Source of the DNA: an uncultured Bacteroides sp.
Lineage (GTDB): Bacteria; Bacteroidota; Bacteroidia; Bacteroidales; Bacteroidaceae
DNA length: 6,249 nt
Direction: 5' to 3'
NCBI RefSeq assembly: GCF_900547205.1
Contig: NZ_URFY01000101.1
Location: forward strand, 1 to 6,249
Part shown: positions 5,653 to 6,249 of the stretch, piece after piece
Layout of the letters: each line of letters starts with the position of its first letter
How positions within the stretch are numbered: the first letter of the stretch is position 1
Notes under the pieces: generated by a model
Database searches by the model: none
Seen by the model: only the letters and a program-made list of their open reading frames with translations
Told to the model about the DNA's origin: nothing
Position numbers and translations under genes: made by a program

Positions 5653-6249
5653 GCGATAGCATTATCATAAAATCAAGAGCCATTCCCGCTAATTCACGGT
5701 CAAAGAATTACCGGACTGGGGGCGTCATCCAAACTACTGGCGGTGGCGGGAGTGGCTCTTCATCTTCTGGTTCTGGCTCAGGAGATGTGGGGTTAAGTAA
5801 GGACATTCGAGTGAATGCCCCTAAAACGGGACATCTGGACACCGGGGAGATTCTACGCCAAGGCATGGGGTATGAGCAGATATTTCGGAAGATGCTTTAT
5901 GCACCTACACCTGCAACGCTCGTAGGCAAACTATCAACTGCCAATGACGTGGAATTTGGGTCAACCAAAGGAACCATTACCTATACCGCCACCCGCAATG
6001 ATAGCGGCGCCATGGTTAAGAGCTTCTACGATGATAAAGAAGAAAACGTACTGGCATTTACCGGTGATGCTGCTGGCGTTCAAACCGTAACAAGGAAGCT
6101 GGAAGGCAACTATACGAAAGGAGAAACTTATACTGCTACTGTAGTGTACGGAGCAAGTGAAGAAATTACCGAAATGATTCTAACCAATAGAATCAGCGTC
6201 AACGTCAAGCGTAAATGGTTTGCGGGAGTATGTAGCTCTATTCCCACTA
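5649..6249 (+). CDS. Putative tail-tip/fibre-type structural protein with Gly/Ser hinge, 3' end outside the window
   Basis: The ATG at 5649 overlaps the preceding TGA as ATGA, and the frame stays open to the right edge, giving 200 residues so far. Residues 1-30 are a short basic N-terminus (IIIKSRAIPANSRSKNYRTG), followed by a Gly/Ser-only hinge at 31-45. Next come a DIRVNAPKTGHLDTGEILR stretch and a short helix (YEQIFRKMLY, 75-84). A Pro-containing turn (APTPATL) leads into a beta-rich, Thr-rich region at about 90-187 with Ig-like character (GTITYTATRNDSG, VTRKLEGNYTKGETYTATVVY, ISVNVKRKWFAG). This arrangement recalls proteins encoded after the hub in Bacteroides prophages. It suggests a virion protein anchored at the tail tip by its N-terminus, with an exposed distal part in the missing C-terminus. 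No catalytic motif is visible. A neck, spike or adhesin-like accessory protein is also possible. The coding call is secure; the role is inferred. Confidence 0.7.
   Translation, partial: MSDSIIIKSRAIPANSRSKNYRTGGVIQTTGGGGSGSSSSGSGSGDVGLSKDIRVNAPKTGHLDTGEILRQGMGYEQIFRKMLYAPTPATLVGKLSTANDVEFGSTKGTITYTATRNDSGAMVKSFYDDKEENVLAFTGDAAGVQTVTRKLEGNYTKGETYTATVVYGASEEITEMILTNRISVNVKRKWFAGVCSSIPT
5739..5783 (+). repeat. Low-complexity Gly/Ser linker coding tract
   Basis: Fifteen consecutive codons encode only Gly and Ser (residues 31-45 of the fibre-like protein), built from ggc/ggt/ggg and agt/tct/tca codons. It separates the short basic N-terminal segment from the folded part and most likely acts as a flexible hinge. 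The mixture of synonymous codons argues against a recent simple-sequence expansion. Confidence 0.8.

Noticed and set aside
5649..6249. Diversity-generating retroelement target or invertible segment
   Set aside because: No template/variable repeat pair, reverse transcriptase or flanking inverted repeats are visible. The part of the gene where such variation would occur is outside the window.
1..6249. CRISPR array, tRNA/rRNA gene, insertion sequence, integrase att site, or rho-independent terminator
   Set aside because: Coding sequence fills the window essentially end to end. I saw no regularly spaced repeats, no cloverleaf-like sequence, no transposase, and no GC-rich hairpin followed by a T-run.

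Overview
The window is a piece of the tail morphogenesis module of a tailed bacteriophage or prophage. All genes are on the + strand and packed almost without gaps. The likely host is a member of the Bacteroidales (Bacteroides/Parabacteroides type). This rests on moderately AT-rich DNA, start codons without a recognisable Shine-Dalgarno sequence, and the general appearance of the post-tape-measure proteins, which resemble those I associate with Bacteroides prophages. The host assignment is an inference from style and memory, not from a search.

Layout. (1) Positions 2-469 hold the 3' part of an open frame that runs in from the left edge. It encodes a small, charged, helical protein directly upstream of the tape measure gene, the usual place of the tail assembly chaperone (GT-like) gene. 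A second frame, at -1 geometry, closes at a TAA at 30-32. The left edge is therefore either a gene junction or the overlap zone of a frameshifted G/GT pair. (2) Positions 473-3583 hold a 1036-residue tape measure protein with a recognisable N-terminal tape-measure domain, three hydrophobic segments, long helical regions and a Gly-rich C-terminal motif. (3) Positions 3580-5652 hold a 690-residue protein, probably the distal-tail/baseplate-hub-like component, with what looks like a beta-sandwich (jelly-roll-like) domain inserted in an AT-rich stretch. (4) From 5649 to the right edge runs an incomplete gene of at least 200 residues. It has a Gly/Ser hinge followed by a short helical motif and a beta-rich, Ig-like region, and is likely a tail-tip or fibre-type structural protein.

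How the genes fit together. In the standard long-tailed phage scheme the chaperone coats the tape measure protein. The tube subunit then polymerises around that complex, the tape sets tail length, and the hub and fibre proteins close the host-facing end. Gene order here (chaperone, tape measure, hub, fibre) matches that scheme. Genes 2/3 and 3/4 overlap by ATGA, and genes 1/2 are separated by 3 bp, which suggests one polycistronic, translationally coupled transcript. No sheath, baseplate wedge, lysis, integrase, tRNA, IS, CRISPR, promoter or terminator is visible, so tail type (siphovirus or myovirus) and lifestyle cannot be decided from this window.

I see no clear sign of a previously undescribed system. 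The points most worth a second look are the frame arrangement at the left edge, the inserted domain in the hub-like protein, the composition shift in the tape measure gene and the hinged fibre-like protein.
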